The notes under the pieces were generated by a model that saw nothing but the letters and a program-made list of their open reading frames with translations, did no database searches and was not told the origin of the DNA. A program made the translations under genes and the position numbers. A stretch of 64,000 bases of DNA, taken from assembly GCF_000577245.1 (NCBI RefSeq), contig NZ_CBYO010000022.1:62001-126000 (forward strand). The letters run 5' to 3'. Every line of letters starts with the position of its first letter. The first letter of the stretch is position 1. Below are positions 1-8,885 of this stretch, piece by piece. Origin of the DNA: Paucisalibacillus algeriensis. Lineage in GTDB: Bacteria > Bacillota > Bacilli > Bacillales > Amphibacillaceae.

Positions 1-697
1 GGTCGGTTCTTGAAAAGGATACCTTTACAAAATTCTCATCCATATCCAGTGCTTCAGCAAAAAGTCCACCAAGACCTTTTGCTCGACGGTCAATCTGAAG
101 AATAACCTCTACACGGTCTTCTTGCATAAAAAATATAGCTTCTAACTCATCTAAATCTCTGCGAAACTCGTTACTCGGATAAAACTCAAATTCTTGAACA
201 TAGCGATGCCTCCGTGAATACTCCATTTCAACTTTTCGCAAATGAAATCCAAGGACGTTAGTCAGTGCATCTAACACAGTTTTCATAAATGGATGTGGTA
301 AGACTCTAACAAAATCTTTATCAGTAGGATCGATTGCACTTGGCACGTCCAATCCAGTTTGTACCCATACCTTTGTTCTTCCGAGTGTTGGTGGTGTATG
401 TACAGGCATTCTAAATTGAAAATCTACTTCCTTTGATTCACCTTCACGAATAGAAAAAGACTCCCCAACCACAAACGATCCTAAAGTCACTTTTTCATAA
501 ACCTTCCTATCATCCTTCTCGCGAACAGCTTCCGTCATAACAAACAAATTAATTTTATCGATTTGTTGCTCTGATCCTCCACCTTGGATCACTACTTTTC
601 CACGTACTTCCTCGCCTGGCAGAATCTGATCACTAACTAGTTGTGTGTCTACCTTTGCACTACCAATTCCAACACTTGCTAATAACTTCTTAAACAT
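1..697 (-). CDS. spo0M: Sporulation-control protein Spo0M (partial, C-terminus outside window)
   Basis: The reading frame opens at an ATG on the minus strand at 697, preceded by a G-rich Shine-Dalgarno stretch, and stays open for about 232 codons to the window edge, so the C-terminus is missing. The start MFKKLLASVGIGSAKVDT and the arrestin-like beta-rich region that follows (LGRTKVWVQTGLDVP near residue 110, then a run of charged residues) are typical of Spo0M, a cytoplasmic protein that influences early sporulation and cell-cycle events in Bacillus. Full family members are about 250-260 residues, so only a short tail is missing. It appears to stand alone: the next gene towards higher coordinates ends at 824 and has its own terminator. 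Confidence 0.88.
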   Translation of the reverse strand, partial: MFKKLLASVGIGSAKVDTQLVSDQILPGEEVRGKVVIQGGGSEQQIDKINLFVMTEAVREKDDRKVYEKVTLGSFVVGESFSIREGESKEVDFQFRMPVHTPPTLGRTKVWVQTGLDVPSAIDPTDKDFVRVLPHPFMKTVLDALTNVLGFHLRKVEMEYSRRHRYVQEFEFYPSNEFRRDLDELEAIFFMQEDRVEVILQIDRRAKGLGGLFAEALDMDENFVKVSFSRTD

Positions 698-778
698 TCC
701 TATGCCCCCTCTATTAAATTTTATTAAAATTCTTAATTCCATAATACAAAATAATCTTTCTTATAAACACCCACCAAT

Positions 779-822
779 AAAAAAATAGGTAGTTCAGCCT
801 ATAAGCTAAACCACCTATTTTT
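779..822 (-). terminator. Rho-independent terminator of the RND pump gene
   Basis: Read on the minus strand, a stem of AAATAGGTGGTTTAGC pairs with GCTGAACTACCTATTT around a 6-nt loop and is followed by a T run. It lies directly behind the stop codon at 824. Confidence 0.85.
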
Positions 823-823
823 A

Positions 824-3800
824 TTAATTTTCTTTAATTTCTTTACGATTTTTCTTAAAAATTTTCGATAAAATCTCATAAACGATCGGAACAATGATTA
901 AGGTTAAGAGGGTTGAACTTGCTAATCCACCAATAACCGTAATTGCAAGACCTTTTGAAATCAAACCTCCACCAGCATTACCAAATAACATAGGTATTAA
1001 GGCACCTATTGTTGCAATTGCTGTCATAAGAATTGGACGAAGTCTTGTAGCACCTGCTTCCAGTATTGCCTCACGCATTTCCATTCCCTCATGCTCCATA
1101 TGGATAATACGATCAACAAGTACAATTGCATTCGTTACAACTATACCAATTAACATAAGTAAGCCCATCATTACTGTAACCGAAATCGTTTCGCCTGCAA
1201 TTAATAGTCCAACAAATGAACCGATTACTGCAAACGGTAATGAGAATAAAATCGCAAAAGGTGCAAGACCTTCTCCAAATGTTACAACAAGTATAAAGTA
1301 AACGATTAGCACAGCTGCAAGCATTGCAAAACCGAGCTGTGTGAATGTTTCTTCCATATCAGCGGTTACACCAGCAACTCCTGTAGTTACCCCTTTAGGA
1401 AACTCCAATTCACTAATACCTTCCTCAATTTCTGCTGAAGCCTTCGAAATATCATCTCCAATTATTGTTCCAGAAACAGATGCATAGTACTCACCTTCAC
1501 TACGTGCAAGTGTATTCAAGGTCGTACCTTCCTCTACTTCAACAAGCTCAGAAAGTGGCATTGTTGTTCCTAATGCTGTCATTACGTCCGTTTCTAATAA
1601 TTCATCAATTGATTTCGGCTCTTGAATTTGCTCATCGTGCTTAACAATTACATTTAGACTATTACCATCTTTTTCAATTGTTGTTAAAACCTCTTCAGAA
1701 CGATTTGGATTTAGCAACATAGCAATTTGACCGGTTGTTAAACCGTATTGTAATAGTTCTTCTTGGTCAACCTTAAATGTATATTCTACAAAAGATTCTT
1801 CCTTACTCGATGATACATCTTCTAATCCTTCATTTTCATTCATAACTTCTTCTACCATCGAAACAGCTTCATTTAGCTTATCTAAGTCTTCACTATAAAG
1901 TGTATAGCTTATCTCATTCGAAGAAAATGCCATGGCAGAGAAATTCTGACTCTTCCATTCCCCAGATTGCCCAATGCTAAAGACATATTCCTCAATTTCT
2001 TCACGAACTTCTGGGAAATCCTCTGTATCCGGGTCGAAGATTAAGTACATTAATGCACCGCCTCCACCAACCATCATGGAAGCTTGTGGGTCATTTTCTG
2101 AAATTGATAATTGGACAATGTCAATATCTTCGCGTTTTAACATTTCCTCTTCGACTTCTGATACATTCTCTAACGTTTCTTCTGGCAGTTCACCTGTCTC
2201 AGGGGTGTATGTCAGATACATTACTTTCTCTTCTTCACTACCTAAGAAACTAAAACCAATAAATGGCATCAAAGCTAAGCTTCCAATTAACATAATAATC
2301 GCTAATGCAGATGTAATGATCTTATGGTTTAAAGTCCAGCGTAAGACCCCTTTATACCAAGTCGCTAATTTACCTGTCTCTTTATGTTTGATTTCCTGCT
2401 TCTGACTATATAGTTTCTTTTTAAATAAGAAATGTGATAATGCAGGAACGATGGTTATCGCAACAAGCAATGATCCACCTAAAGCAAATGTCATGGTAAG
2501 AGCAAACGGTAAGAATAATTCACCAACCATGCCGCCAACAAAAATTAGTGGCGCAAAGACGGCAACCGTTACTAAAGTAGAAGAAGCGATTGGCTTAAAC
2601 ATCTCAAGTGTCGCTTCACGAACTAGAGCACGACCATTCAGCTTTTCTTCACGTAAATGTAATCGCCTATATATATTTTCAACTACAACAATGGAGTCAT
2701 CTATAACTCGCCCAATGGCGACTGTTATTGCACCAAGAGTCATGATATTAAGTGTAATATCCATCCAGTTTAATAGCATTAATGCTATAAAAATAGAAAC
2801 CGGAATAGATATAATGGAAATAATGGTTGATTTAAAATCACGCAAGAATAGTAGGATGATGAGAACTGCAATCAATCCACCAAAGACAGCTTTTTCTACC
2901 ATGGTAGCAACTGATTTCTCAATAGGTTGACCTTGGTCAAGGGAGATGTCAACAACCAGCCCTTCAATGTTTGCTTCTTCTTCCTTCATTAAATCTTTTA
3001 CTTCATTTACAACATCAACCGTATTTGCTTCTTGTCCTTTGACAATTTGAATTGCAATCGCATTTTCCCCATTGGTTCGAGAAACTGATTGAACCTTCCC
3101 GATGACCTCAACTGAAGCGATATCACTTAGTTTTACAAAAGGAAGTGGCTGTGTTTCAGAAGGAGTAACTGGAATTAACATATCCTTTAAATCATTCTCT
3201 GACATGAACTTCCCATCAATTGCTACAGCTTGCTCTCCTTCTTCAAATTCATAAAGACCTAAAGAGATTGCCATATCACTTGCTTGAATCATTTGCTTAA
3301 CATCATCTTCTGTTAAACCAAGTTCTGTCAATCTCTCTTCATCATATCGTAATTCTATTTCCTCAATATGCTGACCGGTAATCGTAGCGGACGCTACCCC
3401 TTCTAGTTTTTCTAAATTTGGAACGATAATTTCTTCAACTGTAGAAGTTAATTCTACAATATCCTCAGTGTCACTACTTATACTCAGAGCAACAACTGGC
3501 ATCATGTCCATACTTATGGATGTAATTGTAGGTTCCTGTGCATTCTCAGGGAGCGTCACATTGTCAAGAGCAGACTCTAGAGCTCGTTTTGCCTCGTCCA
3601 TATCAATTCCATAATCATACTCAACTTGAATACTAGCCATATTGGCATACGAATTTGAATAAACTGCCTTAACATCTTCTAAACTTTCGACAGCTTTTTC
3701 TATTGGAATAGAAACCTCTTCCATAACCCTTTCTGGCGTTGCACCAGGATACACACCAGATACCATTAAATATGGAATAGAGATATCCGGTATCATTTCA

Positions 3801-3904
3801 GTCTTCATTCGTGAACCTGAATAAATACCCGAAACAATAATGATAATCGTTAAAAGCCAAACTGCTAGCTTGTTTTTAACTACAAAATTTACAAAACCTT
3901 TCAC
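824..3904 (-). CDS. swrC: RND-family efflux transporter, SwrC/YerP-like
   Basis: This 1026-residue inner-membrane protein has the full RND layout: TM1 near residues 12-32, a large extracytoplasmic loop, a TM2-6 block at about 335-480, TM7 near 530, a second large loop, and a TM8-12 block at about 850-1010. The paired acidic residues of TM4 (GRVIDDSIVVVENI, near 400) that carry the proton relay are present. Family members export lipopeptides, detergents and other toxic compounds; B. subtilis SwrC is needed for surfactin tolerance and swarming. A TetR gene lies divergently 105 bp away with a palindromic operator between them, matching the swrC-yerO arrangement, so repression by that TetR is inferred. 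The true substrate is unknown. No adaptor gene is adjacent, as is usual for Gram-positive members. Confidence 0.9.
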   Translation of the reverse strand: MKGFVNFVVKNKLAVWLLTIIIIVSGIYSGSRMKTEMIPDISIPYLMVSGVYPGATPERVMEEVSIPIEKAVESLEDVKAVYSNSYANMASIQVEYDYGIDMDEAKRALESALDNVTLPENAQEPTITSISMDMMPVVALSISSDTEDIVELTSTVEEIIVPNLEKLEGVASATITGQHIEEIELRYDEERLTELGLTEDDVKQMIQASDMAISLGLYEFEEGEQAVAIDGKFMSENDLKDMLIPVTPSETQPLPFVKLSDIASVEVIGKVQSVSRTNGENAIAIQIVKGQEANTVDVVNEVKDLMKEEEANIEGLVVDISLDQGQPIEKSVATMVEKAVFGGLIAVLIILLFLRDFKSTIISIISIPVSIFIALMLLNWMDITLNIMTLGAITVAIGRVIDDSIVVVENIYRRLHLREEKLNGRALVREATLEMFKPIASSTLVTVAVFAPLIFVGGMVGELFLPFALTMTFALGGSLLVAITIVPALSHFLFKKKLYSQKQEIKHKETGKLATWYKGVLRWTLNHKIITSALAIIMLIGSLALMPFIGFSFLGSEEEKVMYLTYTPETGELPEETLENVSEVEEEMLKREDIDIVQLSISENDPQASMMVGGGGALMYLIFDPDTEDFPEVREEIEEYVFSIGQSGEWKSQNFSAMAFSSNEISYTLYSEDLDKLNEAVSMVEEVMNENEGLEDVSSSKEESFVEYTFKVDQEELLQYGLTTGQIAMLLNPNRSEEVLTTIEKDGNSLNVIVKHDEQIQEPKSIDELLETDVMTALGTTMPLSELVEVEEGTTLNTLARSEGEYYASVSGTIIGDDISKASAEIEEGISELEFPKGVTTGVAGVTADMEETFTQLGFAMLAAVLIVYFILVVTFGEGLAPFAILFSLPFAVIGSFVGLLIAGETISVTVMMGLLMLIGIVVTNAIVLVDRIIHMEHEGMEMREAILEAGATRLRPILMTAIATIGALIPMLFGNAGGGLISKGLAITVIGGLASSTLLTLIIVPIVYEILSKIFKKNRKEIKEN

Positions 3905-3952
3905 ATTTACACCTACCTTAATTTGACATTACAAACTCATTTCTCTATACTA

Positions 3953-3968
3953 ATGACTAATCAGTCAT
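3953..3968. promoter_or_regulatory. TetR operator between RND pump and its regulator
   Basis: ATGACTAATCAGTCAT has inverted arms ATGACT/AGTCAT around four central bases. It sits in the 105-bp space between the divergent starts at 3904 and 4010, where a TetR dimer could control both genes. A related TGACT/AGTCA site lies at 63675-63691 near the other TetR gene. Confidence 0.65.
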
Positions 3969-4009
3969 TTTGTCAACTGATTACAAGAAAAATTAGGAGA
4001 AAATTTACA

Positions 4010-4840
4010 ATGAGTAAAAAACAATTAATCATGGATAAATCACTTGAACTTTTTGCTAATCAAGGATTTGAAGCAACATCAGTCCAACAAATAACAGACT
4101 ATTGCGGAATCTCGAAGGGTGCTTTTTATCTATCATTCAAATCAAAGGACGAGCTTATTGTTGCGCTAATCGATCACTTTATGCAGCAGTTAACAGTTGA
4201 CATTGACTTATCGGTCAGAACCACAAAATCTGATGATATCTTATATTACTTTTACCATACTACCTTTCAAGCATTCCTAAAGCATGCAAACTTTGTAAAA
4301 TTACTCATGAAGGAACAAACTCATTCTCTAAATGATGAGTTATTAACTAAAATGCGTTATTATGATCGTAAAACAGATCAAACGATTCTGACCATGATTG
4401 AAAAAGTCTATGGTGAAGCTATAAATAAAGTTAAATATGATTTGATCTTTGCAATTAAAGGATTAATTAATGGTTATTCTAGCTACTTACTCTTCAATCG
4501 GATGGAATTTGATGTAGATTTAATTTCTAGATCATTAGTTGAGAAAACAGATACCCTTGCAAGGAGTATTACCATACCTTTTATTACGGAAGACTATGGA
4601 AATATGTTTCAACAATTTCATGATGAAAAAGTTTCAGAGGATGACCTTTACCACTTAATTGAAGAAACAATCGATGAACTAGGGGAATCAATTGAAAAAG
4701 AGTCTCTAATATTATTAAAGGAACAAATTCGAACTCCAACATATCATCACGCTATTGTAATAGGATTAATTGAAAACATTAAAAATCACTCACAATACAA
4801 ATGGTTAACCTATTTACTAACAAAACACTTCGACTTTTAA
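4010..4840 (+). CDS. TetR-family regulator of the RND pump (YerO-like)
   Basis: The start at 4010 (MSKKQLIMDKSL) has AGGAGA upstream; a longer in-frame reading back to 3923 would run through the operator and is rejected. Residues 1-55 form the TetR helix-turn-helix (NQGFEATSVQQITDYCGISK, then FYLSFKSKDEL). The remaining 220 residues form a long helical ligand and dimer domain, making 276 residues in all, longer than the usual 190-210 but like B. subtilis YerO. It is divergent from the RND pump, with the palindrome at 3953-3968 between them. The inferred role is a repressor that releases the pump promoter when an exported compound binds. Confidence 0.88.
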   Translation: MSKKQLIMDKSLELFANQGFEATSVQQITDYCGISKGAFYLSFKSKDELIVALIDHFMQQLTVDIDLSVRTTKSDDILYYFYHTTFQAFLKHANFVKLLMKEQTHSLNDELLTKMRYYDRKTDQTILTMIEKVYGEAINKVKYDLIFAIKGLINGYSSYLLFNRMEFDVDLISRSLVEKTDTLARSITIPFITEDYGNMFQQFHDEKVSEDDLYHLIEETIDELGESIEKESLILLKEQIRTPTYHHAIVIGLIENIKNHSQYKWLTYLLTKHFDF

Positions 4841-4850
4841 TTATCAAACG

Positions 4851-4877
4851 ACACTTCAACACAGATTGAGGTGTTTT
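4851..4877 (+). terminator. Terminator of the TetR gene
   Basis: CACTTCAA and TTGAGGTG form a stem with a CACAGA loop, followed by TTTTTT, eleven bases after the TetR stop codon. Confidence 0.8.
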
Positions 4878-4998
4878 TTACTATTCCCTCTCAGTCTCCA
4901 GACGGATACAAAACCCGCCTCAAGTTGAATATCACTTAACTCTAATATGTTGTATAATAAATTCAGACAAATTAAACAAAAATATTAGGGGGGATTTT

Positions 4999-6390
4999 AT
5001 GTTAAATAAGGCACTCTTGGAAGATGTGCTCTCTGCAGCACTGACTACTGGTGGCGATTTTTCAGAAGTGTTTGTAGAAGACCGCTTCACAAATCGAATG
5101 AGCCTACAAAGTACTAAGTTGGAAAAAAGTTTATCTGGACGAGACTTCGGGGTTGGAATTCGATTATTCAAAGGTCTAAATAGTATTTATGCCTATACAA
5201 ATGACTTTTCAAAAGAAGGACTTCTGCAGGCTGCAAATGCAGCAGCACAAGCTATTCAAGGAAAAGCTGATAAAGCAATCATATTACCATTAATGAAACA
5301 GAATTTAAATGCGATACACCCTATTCATCTTATGCCAAATAGTGTAGATAAAACTCGTAAACTTCAAGTCTTACGTCAGGCAGATCAAATTGTTCGCGAC
5401 TACCACTCTTCCATTTCACAAGCCATAATTAGTTTGCTAGAAGAAGAGCAGCATGTACTTATCGCCAATTCTGAAGGTACATATGTAGAAGATACGCGTG
5501 TAAGAAGTCGGTTAACAATAAATGCAATTTCATCAAATGACCATGATATGCAAACTGGTTTTTACGGACCGGGGAGACATCAAGGATTTGAGTTTATAGA
5601 AGATTTAAATCTTGAACATTACGCGAAGGAAGCTGCTCGTATTGCAGTAACCATGCTAAACGCAGATCCTGCACCAAGTGGTAAGTTTCCTGTTGTCATC
5701 GACAATGAATTTGGTGGTGTTATTTTCCACGAAGCCTGCGGACACGGTTTAGAAGCTGCAGCTGTTGCAAAAGAAAATTCTGTATTTGCCAATAAAGTTG
5801 GTGAACAAGTTGCTTCAGAACTAGTAACTTATATTGATGATGGAACCATTAAAAACGAATGGGGTTCTATCAATATAGATGATGAAGGTGAAGAAGCACG
5901 TAAAAATGTACTAATCGAAAATGGTATTTTAAAAGGTTATCTGATTGATAAATTTAATGCACGCAGAATGAATACAGAATCAACAGGTTCTGGAAGGCGT
6001 GAATCTTATAAGTTTGCCCCTACATCAAGAATGACAAATACTTACATTGCACCTGGTAAATCAACACCAGAAGAAATTATCGCCAATACTGAGTATGGAA
6101 TTTACGCTAAGTATATGGGTGGTGGTTCTGTTAACCCAGCAACCGGAGATTATAACTTTGCCGTTAATGAAGCTTATCTTGTTAAGGATGGAAAGATTGA
6201 TAAACCTATACGCGGTGCTACATTAATCGGAAATGGGGCTAAAACCATTCAGAAAGTAGATATGGTCGGAAACAATCTTGGCCATGGTGCTGGTATGTGT
6301 GGAGCTTCTAGTGGAAGTATCCCTGTTAATGTTGGGCAACCGATGTTACGTGTTAGTGAGATTACTGTTGGCGGAAAGGAGGCAAATTAA
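4999..6390 (+). CDS. tldD: TldD-family metalloprotease subunit
   Basis: This 463-residue protein carries the TldD zinc motif HEACGH at residues 244-249, where the two His and the Glu bind the metal or act in catalysis. It also has the family's Gly-rich C-terminal segments (GGGSVNPATGDYNF, then GMCGASSGSIP). A GGGGGG Shine-Dalgarno stretch precedes the ATG. TldD works with TldE as a heterodimeric cytoplasmic protease that degrades small unfolded peptides and in some hosts trims leader peptides of modified peptides or supports antitoxin turnover. The partner gene follows directly, starting at the base after this stop codon, so the two are translated from one message. No peptide precursor gene is visible nearby. 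Confidence 0.93.
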   Translation: MLNKALLEDVLSAALTTGGDFSEVFVEDRFTNRMSLQSTKLEKSLSGRDFGVGIRLFKGLNSIYAYTNDFSKEGLLQAANAAAQAIQGKADKAIILPLMKQNLNAIHPIHLMPNSVDKTRKLQVLRQADQIVRDYHSSISQAIISLLEEEQHVLIANSEGTYVEDTRVRSRLTINAISSNDHDMQTGFYGPGRHQGFEFIEDLNLEHYAKEAARIAVTMLNADPAPSGKFPVVIDNEFGGVIFHEACGHGLEAAAVAKENSVFANKVGEQVASELVTYIDDGTIKNEWGSINIDDEGEEARKNVLIENGILKGYLIDKFNARRMNTESTGSGRRESYKFAPTSRMTNTYIAPGKSTPEEIIANTEYGIYAKYMGGGSVNPATGDYNFAVNEAYLVKDGKIDKPIRGATLIGNGAKTIQKVDMVGNNLGHGAGMCGASSGSIPVNVGQPMLRVSEITVGGKEAN

Positions 6391-7743
6391 ATGGATTTAC
6401 TTACGTTTCGTGATCAACTTTTTGTTGAAGGTGAAAAATTAGGCTTTTCTGAGTTAGAACTTTATTATGAAAAACAGTCCGGATTTGGATGCCAAATTTT
6501 TAAAGGTGAAATAGACGATTACCGTTCCTCGACCGTCATTGGAGTATCTGTTCGAGGTCTTTATAACGGTAAAATGGGCTATGCCTATACGGAGAAACTA
6601 GACGAGGAATCTGTTTCATTTCTCTTAGATAATATCAAGGAAAATTCAAAACTAATTGAAGATGATCCACAGGAATTATTTGAAGGAAATGCCAACTATG
6701 AAAAACTAGATTTTTATTCTGCTACACTTACAGAAATATCTATTGAAGAAAAAATTGAATTTCTTAAAGAAGTTGAAAAGAAAATCTATGAGTATGATCA
6801 CAGGGTTGTTCAAACCGATTATGCTGCTATTCAAGATCAATTAGTTGAAAAAGCCTTATTTAATAATAAAGGCCTTGCTTTACAAGACCGTAATAACTTT
6901 CTATTTGTTGTATTTTCAGTAGTGGTCAAAGAAGACGAAGAGATTAAGTCTGATTTTTATTTTAAGTTAACAAAAGACTTGAAATCCTTAGACACTGATG
7001 AAATTGCAAAGGAAGCTGTTGAGAAGAGTTTAAGCCATTTAGGTGGAAAATCGTATCCAAACAAAACGTATCCAATTATTCTAAAAGGGCAAGCAGCATC
7101 CAGTCTGTTAGCTACTTTCTCACCTTCTTTTTCAGCAAAATCTGTTCAGGATAATCAGTCTCGCCTTAAAGAGAAGCTCGAACAAAAAATAGCTTCAAAT
7201 GTCGTTACTCTACTCGATAACCCACATTTACCAGATGGGATTCGTAGTGGAACTTTTGATTCAGAAGGTGTCCCAACAAAACAATTAACCGTTGTAAAAG
7301 ATGGTGTCTTAAAGACTTATTTTCATAACTTAAAAACTGCTGAAAAAGACGGAGTTGAGTCAACTGGCCACGGACATAAATCTTCCTATAAAGACTCAGT
7401 TGGCGTAAGTCCATCGAATTTCTATGTTGTACCAGGTATAGAATCGTACGAGGAATTATACGGTGATCTTGAAGAAGGAATTATTATCACTAGCCTAGCA
7501 GGCCTTCATTCTGGTGCAAATCCAATTTCAGGGGACTTCTCGTTAGCCGCCGATGGTTTTTATGTGAAAGATGGCAAAATTGTTAGCCCAACAAATCAAA
7601 TGACGATAGCAGGTAATTTCTTTGAAGTTATGCAAGATGTAGAAAAAGTAGGAACTGATCTAGAATTTTCTCCAATGGATTATTATGGATACATCGGCTC
7701 CCCTTCACTGAAAATAAAAGGATTAGCTGTTACAGTTGACTAA
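6391..7743 (+). CDS. tldE: TldE/PmbA-family protease subunit
   Basis: This 450-residue partner of the preceding TldD has the same fold but no HExxxH motif, as expected for the TldE (PmbA) subunit. The N-terminal part (YYEKQSGFGCQIFKGEIDDY) and the C-terminal GANPISGDFSLAADGFYV stretch are typical of the family. Known TldD/E complexes hold the zinc in TldD while TldE completes the barrel-like chamber. The gene starts immediately after the tldD stop codon and ends at a strong hairpin at 7745-7772, so the two genes form a compact bicistronic operon. I see no regulatory site beyond the promoter region before 4999. Confidence 0.92.
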   Translation: MDLLTFRDQLFVEGEKLGFSELELYYEKQSGFGCQIFKGEIDDYRSSTVIGVSVRGLYNGKMGYAYTEKLDEESVSFLLDNIKENSKLIEDDPQELFEGNANYEKLDFYSATLTEISIEEKIEFLKEVEKKIYEYDHRVVQTDYAAIQDQLVEKALFNNKGLALQDRNNFLFVVFSVVVKEDEEIKSDFYFKLTKDLKSLDTDEIAKEAVEKSLSHLGGKSYPNKTYPIILKGQAASSLLATFSPSFSAKSVQDNQSRLKEKLEQKIASNVVTLLDNPHLPDGIRSGTFDSEGVPTKQLTVVKDGVLKTYFHNLKTAEKDGVESTGHGHKSSYKDSVGVSPSNFYVVPGIESYEELYGDLEEGIIITSLAGLHSGANPISGDFSLAADGFYVKDGKIVSPTNQMTIAGNFFEVMQDVEKVGTDLEFSPMDYYGYIGSPSLKIKGLAVTVD

Positions 7744-7744
7744 T

Positions 7745-7772
7745 AATAGGTAGCCTAGTTAGGCTACCTATT
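7745..7772. terminator. Bidirectional hairpin terminator after tldE
   Basis: AATAGGTAGCCTA pairs perfectly with TAGGCTACCTATT (13 bp, two-base loop). It follows the tldE stop and overlaps the last codons of the convergent gene ending at 7764, so it could serve both. Confidence 0.75.
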
Positions 7773-8054
7773 CTGGTTCACATAATATTCCAATCCATCT
7801 TTGCTTCTTTCAAGAAATTTATAATCAACTAAATACCTTCTAATGATCGCAAAATCAGAATAAAAGGCTTTTATCACTTCATTTACCTCTTTCTCCGTAT
7901 ACACCTTTTCTAAATCAAAACTCTCTACTATATATTCTAGGATTATGAACTTTCTTTTTTCCTTACTTGGAAACGTATCAAGTTTACCTTCCTTAAGATA
8001 TGCTTTTAAGACTTTTTCCCTTTCTTCATTTGTAATATCATGTTTTATTGCCAT
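7764..8054 (-). CDS. DUF2087 domain protein
   Basis: A 96-residue protein with the DUF2087 pattern: an N-terminal helix with Arg/Lys, then KLDTFPSKEKRKFIILEYIV, then EKVYTEKEVNEVIKAFY and RRYLVDYKFLERSKDG. The second half resembles a winged helix-turn-helix. In many proteins this domain follows an HTH or acetyltransferase domain; here it stands alone. The ATG at 8054 is preceded by a G-rich site (GTGGGGG). It lies 24 bp downstream of the DUF4181 membrane protein gene, so the two may share a transcript. The function is unknown, and regulation of transcription is only a guess from the fold. Confidence 0.75.
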   Translation of the reverse strand: MAIKHDITNEEREKVLKAYLKEGKLDTFPSKEKRKFIILEYIVESFDLEKVYTEKEVNEVIKAFYSDFAIIRRYLVDYKFLERSKDGLEYYVNQNR

Positions 8055-8078
8055 CTTTTTCCCCCACTTAAGCTATTT

Positions 8079-8828
8079 TTAAGGGATTGCCCATTCCAAA
8101 TCATCTTCTTGAAGCATCTGATATAATCTGTTGTTCCCCACAACTTGAAAAGAGTCCATTTCCCCGTAAACAATAATGATAGATTTTTCATAAACAGTTA
8201 ATCTAAAATCTATATCGCCTTTTAAATTTAATTCATAATAACTGTCTTTATTCCTAATATTTACATCCCTTACTCGAAGCTGTTCAGCTGACAATTCAGA
8301 TAATAATTTAGTAATCGTTTCTTTATCTTCTATTACAACTTCTCGCTTCTTTTCCATAATATTTAGAATATCCCTTGCTTTTTCATTCCAAGAATGATTT
8401 ATGACCTCAACTTGTTGGATGGATTCAGGATTAAGTGATTCTATTTCCTTCACAACTACTTTATAAGGTGCCAATGATTGATGAACAAAGAAAATAGAGC
8501 CAACAAAAAGCACTAGTACGCCTATTGTCAATACTAGGGTGAGCAGATACTCTTTTTCTTCCCTCTCATATTTGTATTCCATGGTTGTTCGAAAGCCAAA
8601 CAATATAACTGCATAACCCAAAAACAAGTAAATTTCTGCTGATGTATACGTAATGTAAACCAATACTATTAGAATAACAAATCCAATAAATAGAGTTCGC
8701 TCAACCCATTTATGTGTTTTGCTATAATACCTTAGTGGAGCGAAATCCTGTTCAATATCGAATTTTTTCTTTAAATATGTATTTATTATAAAAATAATCA
8801 CCAAAACAGTAATTACGAAGATATTCAT
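8079..8828 (-). CDS. DUF4181-type membrane protein with a soluble C-terminal domain
   Basis: The 249-residue protein begins with a membrane helix (residues 2-17), then the motif KKKFDIEQDFAPLRYYSKTH, then three more helices at roughly 44-62, 66-82 and 97-118. This arrangement matches small Bacillaceae DUF4181 proteins. About 130 residues follow the last helix (ESLNPESIQQVEVINHSWNE onward), forming a mixed alpha/beta soluble domain that I do not recognise. The gene is followed closely by the DUF2087 gene. No enzyme motif is visible and no function can be assigned. Confidence 0.7.
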   Translation of the reverse strand: MNIFVITVLVIIFIINTYLKKKFDIEQDFAPLRYYSKTHKWVERTLFIGFVILIVLVYITYTSAEIYLFLGYAVILFGFRTTMEYKYEREEKEYLLTLVLTIGVLVLFVGSIFFVHQSLAPYKVVVKEIESLNPESIQQVEVINHSWNEKARDILNIMEKKREVVIEDKETITKLLSELSAEQLRVRDVNIRNKDSYYELNLKGDIDFRLTVYEKSIIIVYGEMDSFQVVGNNRLYQMLQEDDLEWAIP

Positions 8829-8885
8829 CTCATACCTCCCATCTATTTCTGAATCTTAGTAATAGTTTATCATAGGAGGTTGAAC

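Noticed and set aside
894-2930. Plus-strand open frames inside the RND pump region
   Set aside because: They lack ribosome binding sites and typical composition and are opposite-strand shadows of the pump gene.
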